Positions 37,861 through 47,484 of a stretch of DNA of 64,000 bases are shown in pieces. A program made the position numbers and the translations under genes. This DNA is from Shewanella mesophila (GTDB lineage: Bacteria > Pseudomonadota > Gammaproteobacteria > Enterobacterales > Shewanellaceae), in contig NZ_CP080421.1 in the NCBI RefSeq assembly GCF_019457515.1, forward strand, positions 2,728,001 through 2,792,000, written 5' to 3'. Under the pieces are notes generated by a model. It searched no databases, was not told the DNA's origin, and worked only from the letters and a program-made list of their open reading frames with translations. The stretch's first letter is position 1. Every line of letters starts with the position of its first letter.

Positions 37861-38334
37861 ATCGACTTCCGTATAATTCCAGTATTATCAAGCTTCTAAT
37901 AACTAATTTTCGCTAATCAGCAATAGCATTCCGTTCAATCTTGATGCTAAAGTAACTAATTGCAAATGGTGTTAAATGGATAATACCAGCAGGAATTCAA
38001 TTTAGAAGTTATAGATTAACGTTTTTTTATACCAAAAAGAGATATGAAGTAATCGAAATTAAGGATCGGGGTTCGGGTTCGGGTTCGGGTTCGGGTTCGG
38101 GTTCGGGTTCGGGTTCGGGTTCGGGTTCGGGTTCGGGTTCGGGTTCGGCAGAATGCCTTAAACATATCGCAGCACCAATAACTCTTTCGTTAATCTCCGC
38201 TGCCTACATCATTTGTCATAAAAGATTAGCTTATCGCACTAACTGATATGGATCTCGCTTGTTCCTTCGCTCACAGGTGCTTATAGTCTGCTTACTTCCT
38301 CGTGAGAAGTCACTTTCAGCTCACAACTAATCCC
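37861..38334. other. Intergenic region upstream of cysD with hexamer array
   Basis: This 474-base spacer lies between the end of rmlA and the start of cysD. It should contain the cysD promoter. The only clear structure is the GGGTTC array at 38069-38148. I see nothing else recognisable; no gene is supported. Confidence 0.5.
38069..38148. repeat. Tandem hexamer array, 13 x GGGTTC
   Basis: Thirteen perfect copies of GGGTTC (38069-38146) followed by GG, with a degenerate unit (GGATCG) immediately before. The plus strand carries successive GGG runs spaced by TTC, the pattern needed for a G-quadruplex. Perfect hexamer arrays of this length change in copy number by slippage. Here it is non-coding, between rmlA and cysD, so length change could only affect spacing or structure. 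Confidence 0.95.
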
Positions 38335-39225
38335 TTATTTATTACTTATCAAAGACATCAAATAGCGACCATAACTATTATTAAGCATCGGCGTTGCTAG
38401 GCGCTTAATTTCATCATCGCTCAACCAGCCATTGCGCCAAGCAATCTCTTCTAGACAAGCGACCTTTAGGCCTTGAACGGTTTCTATGGTTTGAACAAAT
38501 GCGGATGCTTGTTGCAAACTATCAAACGTGCCGGTATCGAGCCAGGCAAAACCACGTCCCAGTAATTCGACGCGTAACTGCCTACGCTCAAGATAAGCTT
38601 GATTTATCTCTGTAATCTCTAACTCACCACGATTTGAAGGAACCAAAGCTTTTGCAATATTGATCACTCGACTATCATAAAAGTAGAGTCCAGTAACCGC
38701 CCAGTTAGACTTGGGGATTATGGGCTTCTCTTCAATTGACAATGCTTTAAAAGCAGAGTCAAACTCCACCACCCCAAAGCGCTCAGCCTGATCTACCTGA
38801 TAGGCAAAGAGCGTGGCCCCCTTTGCATCTTTATCCTTCAACCCGGACACTGTGCGTTTTAATGTCCCACTGAACCCTTGGCCATAAAACACATTGTCAC
38901 CAAGCACTAAACAAACACAGTCATCGCCTATGAACTCTTCAGCAATAATGAACGCTTGCGCTATCCCTTCAGGATTTGGCTGTATTTCATAAGATAGCGT
39001 GACACCAAAGTCACTACCATCCCCCAACAAACGCTGAAATAGATGTTGCTCTTCAGGTGTAGTAATAACAAGAATATCGCGAATCCCGGCAAGCATAAGT
39101 ACCGATATCGAGTAATAGATCATCGGCTTGTCATAAACAGGTAACAACTGCTTAGATACCCCACGGGTAATTGGATATAGCCGCGTGCCAGTACCTCCAG
39201 CTAATACGATACCCTTCACATTCAT
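38335..39225 (-). CDS. rmlA: Glucose-1-phosphate thymidylyltransferase
   Basis: The 296-residue nucleotidyltransferase makes dTDP-glucose, the first step to dTDP-rhamnose and other deoxysugars. It has the [11 protein letters not shown] loop, [19 protein letters not shown] and V-E-F-D with E-E-K-P. The ATG at 39225 starts just before the conserved core; TTG and GTG codons slightly upstream are less likely. No rmlB, C or D is nearby, so the rest of the pathway must lie elsewhere. It stands alone with terminators on the upstream side. Confidence 0.92.
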   Translation of the reverse strand: MNVKGIVLAGGTGTRLYPITRGVSKQLLPVYDKPMIYYSISVLMLAGIRDILVITTPEEQHLFQRLLGDGSDFGVTLSYEIQPNPEGIAQAFIIAEEFIGDDCVCLVLGDNVFYGQGFSGTLKRTVSGLKDKDAKGATLFAYQVDQAERFGVVEFDSAFKALSIEEKPIIPKSNWAVTGLYFYDSRVINIAKALVPSNRGELEITEINQAYLERRQLRVELLGRGFAWLDTGTFDSLQQASAFVQTIETVQGLKVACLEEIAWRNGWLSDDEIKRLATPMLNNSYGRYLMSLISNK

Positions 39226-39262
39226 CACCTTGTTTAAACCCCTCAATAACAGCTTAAACGAA

Positions 39263-39296
39263 AAATGCTCACGTTAGCGAACTAAAGTGAGCATTT
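39263..39296 (-). terminator. Intrinsic terminator of the second galU
   Basis: On the minus strand AAATGCTCAC and GTGAGCATTT (arms at 39287-39296 and 39263-39272) form a 10-bp stem running into T residues, 20 bases after the galU stop. Confidence 0.75.
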
Positions 39297-39316
39297 ATAG
39301 CGCTAAGCGGTACATA

Positions 39317-40198
39317 TCAACTTAGCAGCGCTTGTAACTGCTTACGAAAATCATTACCCAGTTTTTCACTGCGAAGGCCATATTCAACGAAAGCAGTCAT
39401 ATAACCAAGTTTGTCACCACAGTCATGGGACTTGCCCGTCATGTTAAATGCTTCAACCGTATCAGACTCAATCAACATATCGATTGCATCGGTAAGCTGA
39501 ATTTCATCCCCAGCTCCTGCTGGAGTTTTGGCCAATAACTCCCAGATTTTATCCGACAACACATAGCGACCGACGACAGCTAGACTCGATGGAGCTTCAT
39601 CGACAGCCGGCTTTTCAACCATTGCCTTAATTTGGGCAGCTTCGCCTGGCGCAATACTGGCACCATTACAATCGGCAATACCATACTTATTGACTTCACA
39701 TTCTGGCACTGGCGCGACCATAATTTGACTCACAAACGTCGCTTTATATCGGGCTATCATTGCCGCCAAATTTTCAGTTTTTTGGTTAGCGGTGTACTCA
39801 TCTAAAATAACATCGGGTAACACCACTGCGAACGGATTGTTACCAATACAAGGTTTTGCACACAATACTGCATGACCCAGCCCTTTCGCTTCTCCTTGGC
39901 GCACATGCATGATCGTCACATCTTTCGGACAAATAGACTGCACTTCTTCGAGCAACTGACGTTTTACGCGCTTCTCTAACGTTGATTCAAGCTCATAGGA
40001 GGTATCAAAATGGTTTTCAATCGCGTTTTTACTGGCATGAGTAACAAGCACGATCTCTTTAACGCCAGCAGCAACGCACTCATTAACAATATATTGAATA
40101 AGCGGCTTATCCACAAGCGGTAACATCTCTTTAGGAATTGCTTTTGTCGCGGGGAGCATACGGGTCCCGAGACCTGCAACAGGAATAACAACTTTCAT
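39317..40198 (-). CDS. galU: UTP-glucose-1-phosphate uridylyltransferase, copy 2
   Basis: The 293-residue enzyme has the same core as the galU at 640-1560: [16 protein letters not shown], the V-E-K-P element, V-G-R-Y-V-L and [10 protein letters not shown], but many differences elsewhere, so the two are old paralogues and not a recent duplication. AGGA five bases upstream of the ATG at 40198 fixes the start; the longer frame from 40225 is unlikely. Next to ugd, its job is probably to supply UDP-glucose for UDP-glucuronate and surface polysaccharide. It is monocistronic, bounded by two terminators. Confidence 0.92.
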   Translation of the reverse strand: MKVVIPVAGLGTRMLPATKAIPKEMLPLVDKPLIQYIVNECVAAGVKEIVLVTHASKNAIENHFDTSYELESTLEKRVKRQLLEEVQSICPKDVTIMHVRQGEAKGLGHAVLCAKPCIGNNPFAVVLPDVILDEYTANQKTENLAAMIARYKATFVSQIMVAPVPECEVNKYGIADCNGASIAPGEAAQIKAMVEKPAVDEAPSSLAVVGRYVLSDKIWELLAKTPAGAGDEIQLTDAIDMLIESDTVEAFNMTGKSHDCGDKLGYMTAFVEYGLRSEKLGNDFRKQLQALLS

Positions 40199-40213
40199 CT
40201 TAATCCTTAAGAT

Positions 40214-40242
40214 AAGAAAGCCCAATCTTATTGGGCTTTCTT
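40214..40242 (-). terminator. Intrinsic terminator of ugd
   Basis: AAGAAAGCCCAA (40214-40225) and TTGGGCTTTCTT (40231-40242) form a perfect 12-bp stem with a 5-base loop, just after the ugd stop when read leftwards. It separates ugd from the second galU. Confidence 0.8.
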
Positions 40243-40267
40243 ATTAATTAATAGCTAACCGAGTCAG

Positions 40268-41440
40268 CTACATATCATTTCCAAACAGATCTCGAGTATA
40301 AACTTTATCAGCAACATCGAGTATCTCTTCAACCATGCGATTTGACACAATGACATCCGACATACGTTTAAATTCAGCTAAGTCTTTAACAACCCTAGAA
40401 TGGAAAAATTCTTCATCGTCAAGCACAGGCTCATAAACAACGACCTCGATACCTTTAGCCTTAATACGCTTCATAATTCCTTGAATCGACGACGCTCTAA
40501 AGTTATCCGAACCACTCTTCATAATTAAACGATAAATGCCAACTGTCATTGGGTTTCGTTTTAATATTGAATCGGCTACAAAGTCTTTGCGGGTAGTATT
40601 AGCATCGACAATAGCCCCTATCAAACAATTAGGTACATCGGCATAATTGGCCCTTAGTTGCTTGGTATCTTTCGGCAAACAATAGCCACCATAGCCGAAT
40701 GAAGGATTATTATAGTGTCCACCTATACGCGGATCTAAACAAACACCATCAATTATTTGGCGCGTATCTAAACCATGGGTCTCTGCATACGTATCAAGCT
40801 CATTAAAATATGCAACTCGCATCGCTAAATAGGTATTAGAGAACAGCTTAACCGCTTCAGCTTCAGTTGATTCAGTAAATAACACCTCAATATCTTGCTT
40901 CACTGCCGCTTGTGTTAATAGCTTGGCAAACTCTTCAGCCCGCCCAGAGCGCTCGCCAACGATCACTCTTGAAGGATAAAGATTATCGTACAACGCTTTA
41001 CCTTCTCGTAAAAACTCAGGTGAGAAAATAATATTGTTGCAAGCAAATTTATCACGAACACTTTCTGTATACCCAACAGGAACTGTAGACTTGATAACTA
41101 AAACCGCATTCGGGTTTATCGCCAACACATCAGCTATCACCCCTTCAACAGAGCGAGTATTAAAAAAATTAGTCTTAGGATCGTAATCAGTAGGTGTCGC
41201 GATGATCACAAAATCTGCATCTTGGTAAGCAAGTTGCTTATCCGTTGTAGCAAATAAATCAAGTTCGGTGTTGGCTAGAAAACGCTCAATCTCTTTATCG
41301 GATATTGGTGAGATCCTCCTATTGATTAAGTCCACCTTCTCTTGAACTATATCAATAGTCACAACTTTGTTTCTTTGCGCTAATAGTACTGCGTTCGACA
41401 AACCAACATAACCACTACCAGCAACAGCAATTTTTTTCAT
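40268..41440 (-). CDS. ugd: UDP-glucose 6-dehydrogenase
   Basis: The 390-residue enzyme oxidises UDP-glucose to UDP-glucuronate with two NAD+. Evidence is the N-terminal G-S-G-Y-V-G-L-S Rossmann loop, [19 protein letters not shown], and the catalytic Cys in [10 protein letters not shown]. The length is that of the short bacterial (about 388 residue) class. GGATG precedes the start. Terminators lie on both sides, so it is separately transcribed. Its product would feed acidic polysaccharide synthesis by the cluster starting at 55.4 kb. Confidence 0.95.
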   Translation of the reverse strand: MKKIAVAGSGYVGLSNAVLLAQRNKVVTIDIVQEKVDLINRRISPISDKEIERFLANTELDLFATTDKQLAYQDADFVIIATPTDYDPKTNFFNTRSVEGVIADVLAINPNAVLVIKSTVPVGYTESVRDKFACNNIIFSPEFLREGKALYDNLYPSRVIVGERSGRAEEFAKLLTQAAVKQDIEVLFTESTEAEAVKLFSNTYLAMRVAYFNELDTYAETHGLDTRQIIDGVCLDPRIGGHYNNPSFGYGGYCLPKDTKQLRANYADVPNCLIGAIVDANTTRKDFVADSILKRNPMTVGIYRLIMKSGSDNFRASSIQGIMKRIKAKGIEVVVYEPVLDDEEFFHSRVVKDLAEFKRMSDVIVSNRMVEEILDVADKVYTRDLFGNDM

Positions 41441-41553
41441 TTACAAACATCCAACGCCAAGCAACGCCAACAACAAAAATCGTCGCTAACGGCTTCGACC
41501 ATAAACAGTAAAGATCCGCCAATCTTAAAGGAATCGTTATGTGATGAAAAGCA

Positions 41554-41579
41554 AAAAGCAGGGCTTATGCCCTGCTTTT
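41554..41579 (-). terminator. Intrinsic terminator of the DsbA-like gene
   Basis: AAAAGCAGGGC-TTAT-GCCCTGCTTTT forms an 11-bp stem; read leftwards it runs into TTTTT. It ends the DsbA-like gene, and can also act rightwards. Confidence 0.8.
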
Positions 41580-41593
41580 GTGAGTACCCGCCA

Positions 41594-42331
41594 CTATTTG
41601 GCTAGGATAGCCTCGATTTTTTCAATAAAGAAGGCACTGTCTTTGGCACCAGTGATCACTTCAAAATCGACTAGTTTACCATTTTCATTACGCCCTAATA
41701 GGAACGTCGGAGTCGACTTAATTCCCATATCACGACCGACTTTCACCGATGTATTCACTTTCGCCTGCATCGCTGGATCTTTCATGCAGCTTCTAAACTT
41801 TTCACTATCTAAACTATAATCTTGTTCAAGCTGCGCAAATTGCTCTTCCTGCGCGGCTTTCATCTCAAATAAACTCTGTTTAACTTTTGAATAATCGGCT
41901 TGCTCCGATGCACAGCGTAGCGCTAATGCAGCAAAGCCTGCTCTTGGGTGTAATGAAACCAAGGGGAAATCATGAGCGACAAGTACCATCTTACCCGTTG
42001 CTACGTATTGTTCCTCTAACTCTGGCCATATTGTGCCGTTAAACTCTTTGCAATAAGGGCAATGTAGATCAGTAAACTCCATGAGTACAACTGGTGCATC
42101 AACCTTACCTTCTATCGCGGCGTTATCAAAGCTCAGCGATGTCGGTCTAACCAACTCCCCTAAACCAATACGACGGGTCACTTCATGTAGCAACGCTTGG
42201 TCTTGTTGCTGCTGTGCTTCTAGTTTAGCGAGTCTGGTTTCAACTGAGCTATCAAAAGAGTGGCAACCTGCCAAAGTTGAAAACACCATAGAAGCGATAG
42301 CAAGCCTTTTAACGCTTTTGATTTTTAACAT
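41594..42331 (-). CDS. DsbA-like thioredoxin-fold lipoprotein
   Basis: The 245-residue protein has a lipoprotein signal (lipobox L-A-G-C, Cys about residue 23), a Glu/Gln-rich coiled-coil-like stretch (about 30-52) and a DSBA-like thioredoxin domain with the active site C-P-Y-C (L-H-C-P-Y-C-K-E-F) and a cis-Pro segment S-T-P-T-F-L. The arrangement resembles ScsC/BcfH-type periplasmic disulfide proteins. It lies just downstream of the candidate S-layer gene in the same orientation, and that protein has four cysteines, so it could be a helper for its folding (inference). AAGGA precedes the start. Confidence 0.85.
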   Translation of the reverse strand: MLKIKSVKRLAIASMVFSTLAGCHSFDSSVETRLAKLEAQQQQDQALLHEVTRRIGLGELVRPTSLSFDNAAIEGKVDAPVVLMEFTDLHCPYCKEFNGTIWPELEEQYVATGKMVLVAHDFPLVSLHPRAGFAALALRCASEQADYSKVKQSLFEMKAAQEEQFAQLEQDYSLDSEKFRSCMKDPAMQAKVNTSVKVGRDMGIKSTPTFLLGRNENGKLVDFEVITGAKDSAFFIEKIEAILAK

Positions 42332-42350
42332 AATTTGTCCTTATAAAAAC

Positions 42351-42378
42351 AAAAACCTCCGCTAAAGCGGAGGTTTTT
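42351..42378 (-). terminator. Intrinsic terminator of the candidate S-layer gene
   Basis: AAAAACCTCCGCT (42351-42363) and AGCGGAGGTTTTT (42366-42378) form a 13-bp stem with a two-base loop, with T-runs on both sides. Read leftwards it ends the gene at 42423-44213. Confidence 0.85.
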
Positions 42379-42422
42379 TTTATTAGCGATTTATAACAAA
42401 GGGAGAACCCTTAAGTTATAAA

Positions 42423-44213
42423 TTACTGTTGCCAAGTGTTCAAATCAAGAACAGGCATTACACGGTCGCTGCCACCAGCAACACGTTGAACAGAAACACC
42501 GTGAACAGTTTCACGAGGCGCTGTAACAGTGAAAGTCATTGTGTGACGGTTAGCACTAGAATTAGCGTTAGTACCTAAATCACCAGCAGCATAACCACTG
42601 TCTTGACCAACATAACCTTGGTCAGCTTCGGCTTTCGCAATTAGGTCTGGTACAAAGTAAACTACTGAAGATTTAGCAGGTACTTTACCTAAGCTAACAG
42701 CGATTGCTTCGCGGTTTGTTAGGTTACCGTCTACTGATTCACCGAAGATATCTACAGTCACTTCAGCTTCATCAGTATGTTCGTTAGTAACACGTACGAA
42801 GTTACCTGTACCATTTACAGTATAAGGAACTTTAAGTACTGCACCATTTACACCGATGTCGTGAGTGTTTTTAGCAGTTTCACAGTGATCAAGGTAAGTG
42901 CTGTCATCAAAGTTCAACGTGTAGTCAGTTGTAACTTTGTAGTTGAAGTTCATGATGTCAGCTGGTGAAGTGTTAGTTACAACATAATATAGCGCGTTGT
43001 AATCAGCACCATCTAGGTATGCTTTAGCTTCATCCGTAGTACCGGCATATGGGTTAGCTTCAGCGTCACCGCCAGTAGCTTCTGGAGTGAACACGTCAAG
43101 AGCTTCAGTTTGGTACATAGTAGCCAAAGCTAATGTTGAGCCAAATACACCATACTGAGTACCAGTTTCAACTTCTTCTTGAGTATCAAGAGTACCATCG
43201 GCAGCTGTGCGAGCGTTCCAAAGTGCCATTTTAACGTTAGCACGTGGGTCTGCACTTGCAACAAACTTAGTTTCTAGTTCGTCATCTGCATCTAGGGTAA
43301 TTGCTTTATCTAGGGTTGCAGCGCGGTCATAGAATTGACCTTTGTAAACAACTTCAGACTTCTTAGCAATCAGTTGCTTATCAGCATTAGCAGCATCGTA
43401 TACGAACTCAGTACGAGCAACGATTGCCGCGCCAGTGCTGTCAGCACTTTCAGCATTAACTTCAGCTTCTGAAGTTGAATGGTCGAAGAAAGTAACGAAC
43501 TGTGGAGAGATATCTAATACAAGTTGCGCTTTTGATACCGCACCTTGGATATCGTAACCTGTGCCACCGTCAGTCTTAGCCGTAGTAGCAGTGATGCTCA
43601 CTTGCTTAGTAGAGGTAGGATCGGTACAACCGTCGTTAGTGATTTTCACTTCAACTGGCGCGATATCTGCAGCTGCTGTTACAGTAGCAGTTTGAGAAAG
43701 CGCTAGACGAGTACCTGCACCAATAGTGATACCGGCTTTAGTGATAAACTTAACTTTGTTAGTACCATCAACAGTGCCATCAGAAGAACCTACAGCAGTG
43801 TAATTAGTACCATCAAATTTGATTAGGTGGATTTGGTTAGCGTTGCCAAAAAACTCAGCGCCAGACAGTTCCATCTCAATCAATGTCCCTGGTGGGATAT
43901 CGGTAGTAGGTACGTAAACGATGTGCAAGTCATCAGCAGCGGTGTTGATTGCAGCGAATGGCACTTCAAGCGACTTAGTTAGCTCGTATGCAATCTTACC
44001 TTCAAGAGTTGATTCTAACTGGTCAACAGCTGCACCAGTACGGTCGGCTTCAGCCACACAAGAAGCATTACCATAGATAGCATCTTGAGCTGTAACACCT
44101 ACACCAGTTCCTACTTTGTATACTTCGAAACACGCTTCGGTACCAGCGTATGCATTACTAGCAAGACCAGCAAGAACTGCTGAAGCTACTAGCGCTTTCT
44201 TTAAGTTTTTCAT
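42423..44213 (-). CDS. Abundant exported surface protein, candidate Slr4-type S-layer subunit
   Basis: The 596-residue protein has a clean signal peptide (M-K-N-L-K-K-A-L ending N-A-Y-A, about residue 23) and a mature part that is acidic, Ala/Thr/Asp-rich and almost devoid of aromatic or catalytic motifs. It has only four Cys and a strand-rich look with repeated V-x-V and T-x-T alternation. Such features fit S-layer proteins. Its N terminus and adjacent secretion genes recall the marine gammaproteobacterial Slr4 S-layer family, which I recall from Pseudoalteromonas; I could not confirm this by a search. A strong promoter, about 210-base leader, good ribosome binding site (GGAG) and own terminator fit high expression. 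Confidence 0.55.
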   Translation of the reverse strand: MKNLKKALVASAVLAGLASNAYAGTEACFEVYKVGTGVGVTAQDAIYGNASCVAEADRTGAAVDQLESTLEGKIAYELTKSLEVPFAAINTAADDLHIVYVPTTDIPPGTLIEMELSGAEFFGNANQIHLIKFDGTNYTAVGSSDGTVDGTNKVKFITKAGITIGAGTRLALSQTATVTAAADIAPVEVKITNDGCTDPTSTKQVSITATTAKTDGGTGYDIQGAVSKAQLVLDISPQFVTFFDHSTSEAEVNAESADSTGAAIVARTEFVYDAANADKQLIAKKSEVVYKGQFYDRAATLDKAITLDADDELETKFVASADPRANVKMALWNARTAADGTLDTQEEVETGTQYGVFGSTLALATMYQTEALDVFTPEATGGDAEANPYAGTTDEAKAYLDGADYNALYYVVTNTSPADIMNFNYKVTTDYTLNFDDSTYLDHCETAKNTHDIGVNGAVLKVPYTVNGTGNFVRVTNEHTDEAEVTVDIFGESVDGNLTNREAIAVSLGKVPAKSSVVYFVPDLIAKAEADQGYVGQDSGYAAGDLGTNANSSANRHTMTFTVTAPRETVHGVSVQRVAGGSDRVMPVLDLNTWQQ

Positions 44214-44239
44214 TCATTTTCTCCGTAAAAAAATTTTTA

Positions 44240-44270
44240 ATGAACGGTAAATTTTTTAAAATCCGTTCAT
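44240..44270 (-). promoter_or_regulatory. Leader hairpin upstream of the S-layer gene
   Basis: ATGAACGG (44240-44247) and CCGTTCAT (44263-44270) form an 8-bp inverted repeat around an AT-rich loop, about 26 bases before the start codon. It could stabilise the mRNA or control translation. Confidence 0.45.
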
Positions 44271-44430
44271 TTGGTCCACGTGTCCCAGAGGGCAAATAAC
44301 TCTATTCAATTAGTTGTTAGATGCTTCCTCTTAAAATGTAAAATACGACTGCAACACATGTACAGCGGCCGGTGTTTGCATGCGTTCACTTGCCGCAAAA
44401 AGTGTCACCGTTTAATACTTTACGGCGGAC

Positions 44431-44460
44431 ATGATAATCAGATTGTATAAACATAGTCAA
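44431..44460 (-). promoter_or_regulatory. Sigma70-like promoter of the S-layer gene
   Basis: On the minus strand, TTGACT (44455-44460), an 18-base spacer and TATCAT (44431-44436) predict transcription start near 44424, giving a leader of about 210 bases. Confidence 0.5.
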
Positions 44461-44867
44461 CAGGATTATAACGAATTGAGACCTAGTTGTATGTTTTTCC
44501 TACGCCTCGTTATTTTTTACTGATAACCTGTTAATGAAAACGCTTATCAGTTTCCTATTGGATGCCATAATATCACCTAGCCGCTTAAATTTAAAAGCAT
44601 TAAGATCACATAATTAGCGCTTATATACACCTCTTATAACAGCTGTTCGAATGGCTAAGTGTAGTCGTAGAAGACCACAAAAACAATTTCATCAAACTGA
44701 GTAAAATCAAGCACTGTGATAACGATCCATAAAGGTCAAATTAGTGGCGACATGAAATTAAATCACAATTTCGCAACATTACAAAAGGCAATATCACTCT
44801 TTCAAAGTGCAGAAGGAAAAATTACGAAGAAGATTAAGAAAGGATAAGGCAAGTAGTGTAACAAAAA

Positions 44868-44892
44868 ACGCCCTATCGTTATGATAGGGCGT
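44868..44892 (-). terminator. Intrinsic terminator of gspD-like gene
   Basis: ACGCCCTATC (44868-44877) and GATAGGGCGT (44883-44892) form a 10-bp stem; read leftwards it is followed by a T-run. It ends the secretion operon before the S-layer gene. Confidence 0.85.
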
Positions 44893-44915
44893 CGCAAAAA
44901 AGTAACCAACAGATA

Positions 44916-46949
44916 TTAGTTGATATTAACAGGGAAACTATATAGCTCTGATAACTTTTTACCAAAATCATCTAGATCGACAGTATCTCTGATAATCCGT
45001 GGGGTAATAAGGATCATCAATTCACTGCGACTTTTCTCATTTCCTTTGTTTTGAAATAAGTTACCAAGTAGCGGAATGTCACCAAGTAATGGTACTTGGC
45101 TATCAGTAACTGTGGTATTTTCTTGAATCAATCCACCCAAGATAACTGTCTGCCCATCGGCCGCAAATACACTGGTGCTAATACTACGGCTCGTGATTGC
45201 CGGTGTGAGCTTATCTTCACCAGAAGATGATGCTGGTACATTTGAGGTCTCTGTAGAGATTTCTAAACTGACTAATCCGTCGGCATTTATGGTTGGCAAC
45301 ACAGATAATGAAATACCTGTAGAACGGTATTGCACAGAAGTTCGACTAACATCTGGGTTTGTATCACTACTTGTCGTTTCGGTTTGTACTGGTATTTGAA
45401 CACCTGAGTTGATGCTAGCACTTTCACCATCTCTTACGACTAAATAGGGACGCGATAGCACTCTCACATCGGTTTTACTAGCCAATAAACTCAGTGCAAC
45501 CTTCCAGTCGCCTCTGACGGCATCCATAACTAGGCTACTAGCGGAAGCATTGAGATCGACTGTACCCATATTGCCGCCTTTGATGCCCTTTTCGTTGTAA
45601 AACCAGTCAATACCACGCTGTGCATTGTTGCCCAATTCAACTTCTGCAACAATGACCTGTAATGCAATTTGACCAGGCAGCCTATCTAACTGCTCTAGCA
45701 AGTTCATAATTTCATGGTATTTATTTGGCGTAGCATGGATCACAATCGCATTTTGTGATTCATCGGCGGTCACTTTAATGCTGCCCTCCATATTGGCAGG
45801 GGCCACCGCAGCTGGCCCAGCTTTATCATCAACTCCACGACTGGACGCAACAGGAGTTGGAGTGCGGGGGAATAAGATATCAATACTCTTAATTAAGTCG
45901 ACCGCTTTAGCAAATTGAGGACGATAGACATAAAAGCGCTCTGACTCGCCGCCCGTTGCCACATCAATTTTTCGCGCCCACATAGAAACACGCTTGCCCA
46001 GCACCGACGAACCAGAATAGACCACCACAGCATTGAGTCGATTAAGTGGCACCATGGCGATATCCTCACCAATAACCAGCCCTTCGGCTTGCATCAGCTC
46101 GGACAACTGCTCCATTAATTCATCCGGGGTTAAATACACCAAGCTTAATAAACGTATATCACGCCCTCGCGCATGGGGGACATCGAGCATAGCGATTACC
46201 TGTAGCGCACGTTCAACATCCGCGCGACTGCCTTCAACCACTAATAATCGGTTAGCCGTGTCAGGATAAGCTTTAGCATTGCTTAGCTTTTGTAAAATAC
46301 TGATCACCGCTCTTGATGAATTATAGGTATAAGGGACTAACTGGACGATATCATCGCCTGTGGGCGGTAAATCTGCAGCTTCTCCACCGATACCAACAGA
46401 GCGGTTTGCCACGCTTGATCTGCTTTTATCTAAATAGACAATATTGTTTTTTGAGTACACCTCAATTTTATGTTGAGCCAATATCTTACGCGTGATTTCG
46501 TAAAGCTCATCGGGAGTGACTTCTTTTTGCAAATTTAACGCTGTTTTGTCACGCATACGTTCAACGTCAGATGACATAACATAGCTGATGGATAACACCT
46601 CACCAAAGACATAGTGTACAAGTTGAGGGATCTCCATCTCGTTAAGTGCGACCTTTAATGGTTCGCTAGAGGAAAATACCGGTGTTTGCGTCAATAGTGG
46701 TGAGCCCGTTTTCAACTCATCCATGGAGTTAATAACTTGCTCAGAAAAGGCCAACTCTGGCTTTTTATAGTCTTGCCTTTCTTTCTTTTGCTCTAGATTA
46801 TTTCCATCTGTGTGCAAGAATGAACCATCAACTTCAAACGACTCATCAATAGGAGGGTTGATCGCTGGACTCAAAGACGCGCATGACGATAAGAAGCTCA
46901 TCACACCGAATGCAAATAGACTTTTTGTTATAATGTGTACTGTTTTCAT
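44916..46949 (-). CDS. gspD: Type II secretion secretin, lipoprotein (GspD-like)
   Basis: The 677-residue outer-membrane secretin begins with a lipoprotein signal (L-S-S-C, Cys about residue 23), unusual for GspD but known in other secretins. N-domains with the S-S-R-A-V-I-S-I-L-Q-K-L-S and V-E-G-S-R-A-D-V-E-R-A-L pattern follow (residues about 150-420). The C-terminal secretin domain ends with the signature V-P-L-L-G-D-I-P-L-L-G-N-L-F. The ATG at 46949 was chosen to give the compact lipoprotein signal. It is the last gene of the secretion set; lipidation could make it independent of a pilotin. Confidence 0.85.
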   Translation of the reverse strand: MKTVHIITKSLFAFGVMSFLSSCASLSPAINPPIDESFEVDGSFLHTDGNNLEQKKERQDYKKPELAFSEQVINSMDELKTGSPLLTQTPVFSSSEPLKVALNEMEIPQLVHYVFGEVLSISYVMSSDVERMRDKTALNLQKEVTPDELYEITRKILAQHKIEVYSKNNIVYLDKSRSSVANRSVGIGGEAADLPPTGDDIVQLVPYTYNSSRAVISILQKLSNAKAYPDTANRLLVVEGSRADVERALQVIAMLDVPHARGRDIRLLSLVYLTPDELMEQLSELMQAEGLVIGEDIAMVPLNRLNAVVVYSGSSVLGKRVSMWARKIDVATGGESERFYVYRPQFAKAVDLIKSIDILFPRTPTPVASSRGVDDKAGPAAVAPANMEGSIKVTADESQNAIVIHATPNKYHEIMNLLEQLDRLPGQIALQVIVAEVELGNNAQRGIDWFYNEKGIKGGNMGTVDLNASASSLVMDAVRGDWKVALSLLASKTDVRVLSRPYLVVRDGESASINSGVQIPVQTETTSSDTNPDVSRTSVQYRSTGISLSVLPTINADGLVSLEISTETSNVPASSSGEDKLTPAITSRSISTSVFAADGQTVILGGLIQENTTVTDSQVPLLGDIPLLGNLFQNKGNEKSRSELMILITPRIIRDTVDLDDFGKKLSELYSFPVNIN

Positions 46950-46971
46950 TGATTCTTTTCCCAAACGCCAA

Positions 46972-47484
46972 TTACTTAGATGCGTCATTATCGATAAACA
47001 TTTTTAATTCAAGCGTCGCTTCATCCGGTCCGTTAAACGACGCTGTACGCAATGTAAGTTGTGCTAACTTAAAGCCAAATAGTTCATCACCGATACTAAG
47101 GTTATGAAACTCGGTCTGCCCGTCTTTAACGGTCATCACTTTTGCCTTGAGGGTATCGGCAATCCTATAAACTGCAACTAACTTCGGTGAATAATCCAGC
47201 AAACTTTCAACTTTATCTTCTACCGCTTCACCAGTTTCATTACTCAAGGTTGGCGTTATGGCAAATGAACTACTAAACGCTCGTTTATTTTCAAGGCTAC
47301 TGTTGTGCTCAATCAGTTCTATGGTTGGAACTTGGGTTAACTCACGTTCGTTGCGCTGTTTTTTATCGGGATATGAGCTAATGATCAATGATAGTCCGTG
47401 TAAAAAAAAGCTAATAAAAAGAATGAACAAAACGAATAAATCACCGCGTCTGAGCATTCCAAGCTTGAGCATCATTGATTTCAT
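46972..47484 (-). CDS. GspC/XpsN-like inner-membrane secretion protein
   Basis: The 170-residue protein has a short cytoplasmic start, one membrane segment (about residues 15-35), a low-complexity linker and a periplasmic homology-region-like domain (about 100-165): L-V-A-V-Y-R-I-A-D-T-L-K-A-K-V-M-T and I-G-D-E-L-F-G-F-K-L. This is the layout of GspC and of the XpsN-type proteins that connect the inner-membrane platform to the secretin. There is no PDZ domain. The assignment rests partly on position before gspD. It overlaps gspM by four bases. Confidence 0.6.
   Translation of the reverse strand: MKSMMLKLGMLRRGDLFVLFILFISFFLHGLSLIISSYPDKKQRNERELTQVPTIELIEHNSSLENKRAFSSSFAITPTLSNETGEAVEDKVESLLDYSPKLVAVYRIADTLKAKVMTVKDGQTEFHNLSIGDELFGFKLAQLTLRTASFNGPDEATLELKMFIDNDASK

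Larger units (their letters stand above)
44214..44915. other. Long leader and promoter region of the candidate S-layer gene
   Basis: This 702-base region between gspD and the S-layer gene has no supported gene. It includes the terminator of gspD (44868-44892), a sigma70-like promoter (44431-44460), an approximately 210-base 5-prime leader and a hairpin at 44240-44270. The rest shows nothing recognisable. Confidence 0.55.

Noticed and set aside
38069..38148. The hexamer array as a CRISPR array
   Set aside because: There are no spacers: the units are contiguous 6-base copies, and no cas gene is present.
42423..44213. The 596-residue protein as an enzyme or adhesin
   Set aside because: No catalytic motif, no adhesin repeats or anchor is seen. 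An S-layer-like structural protein is the better, still unproven, reading.
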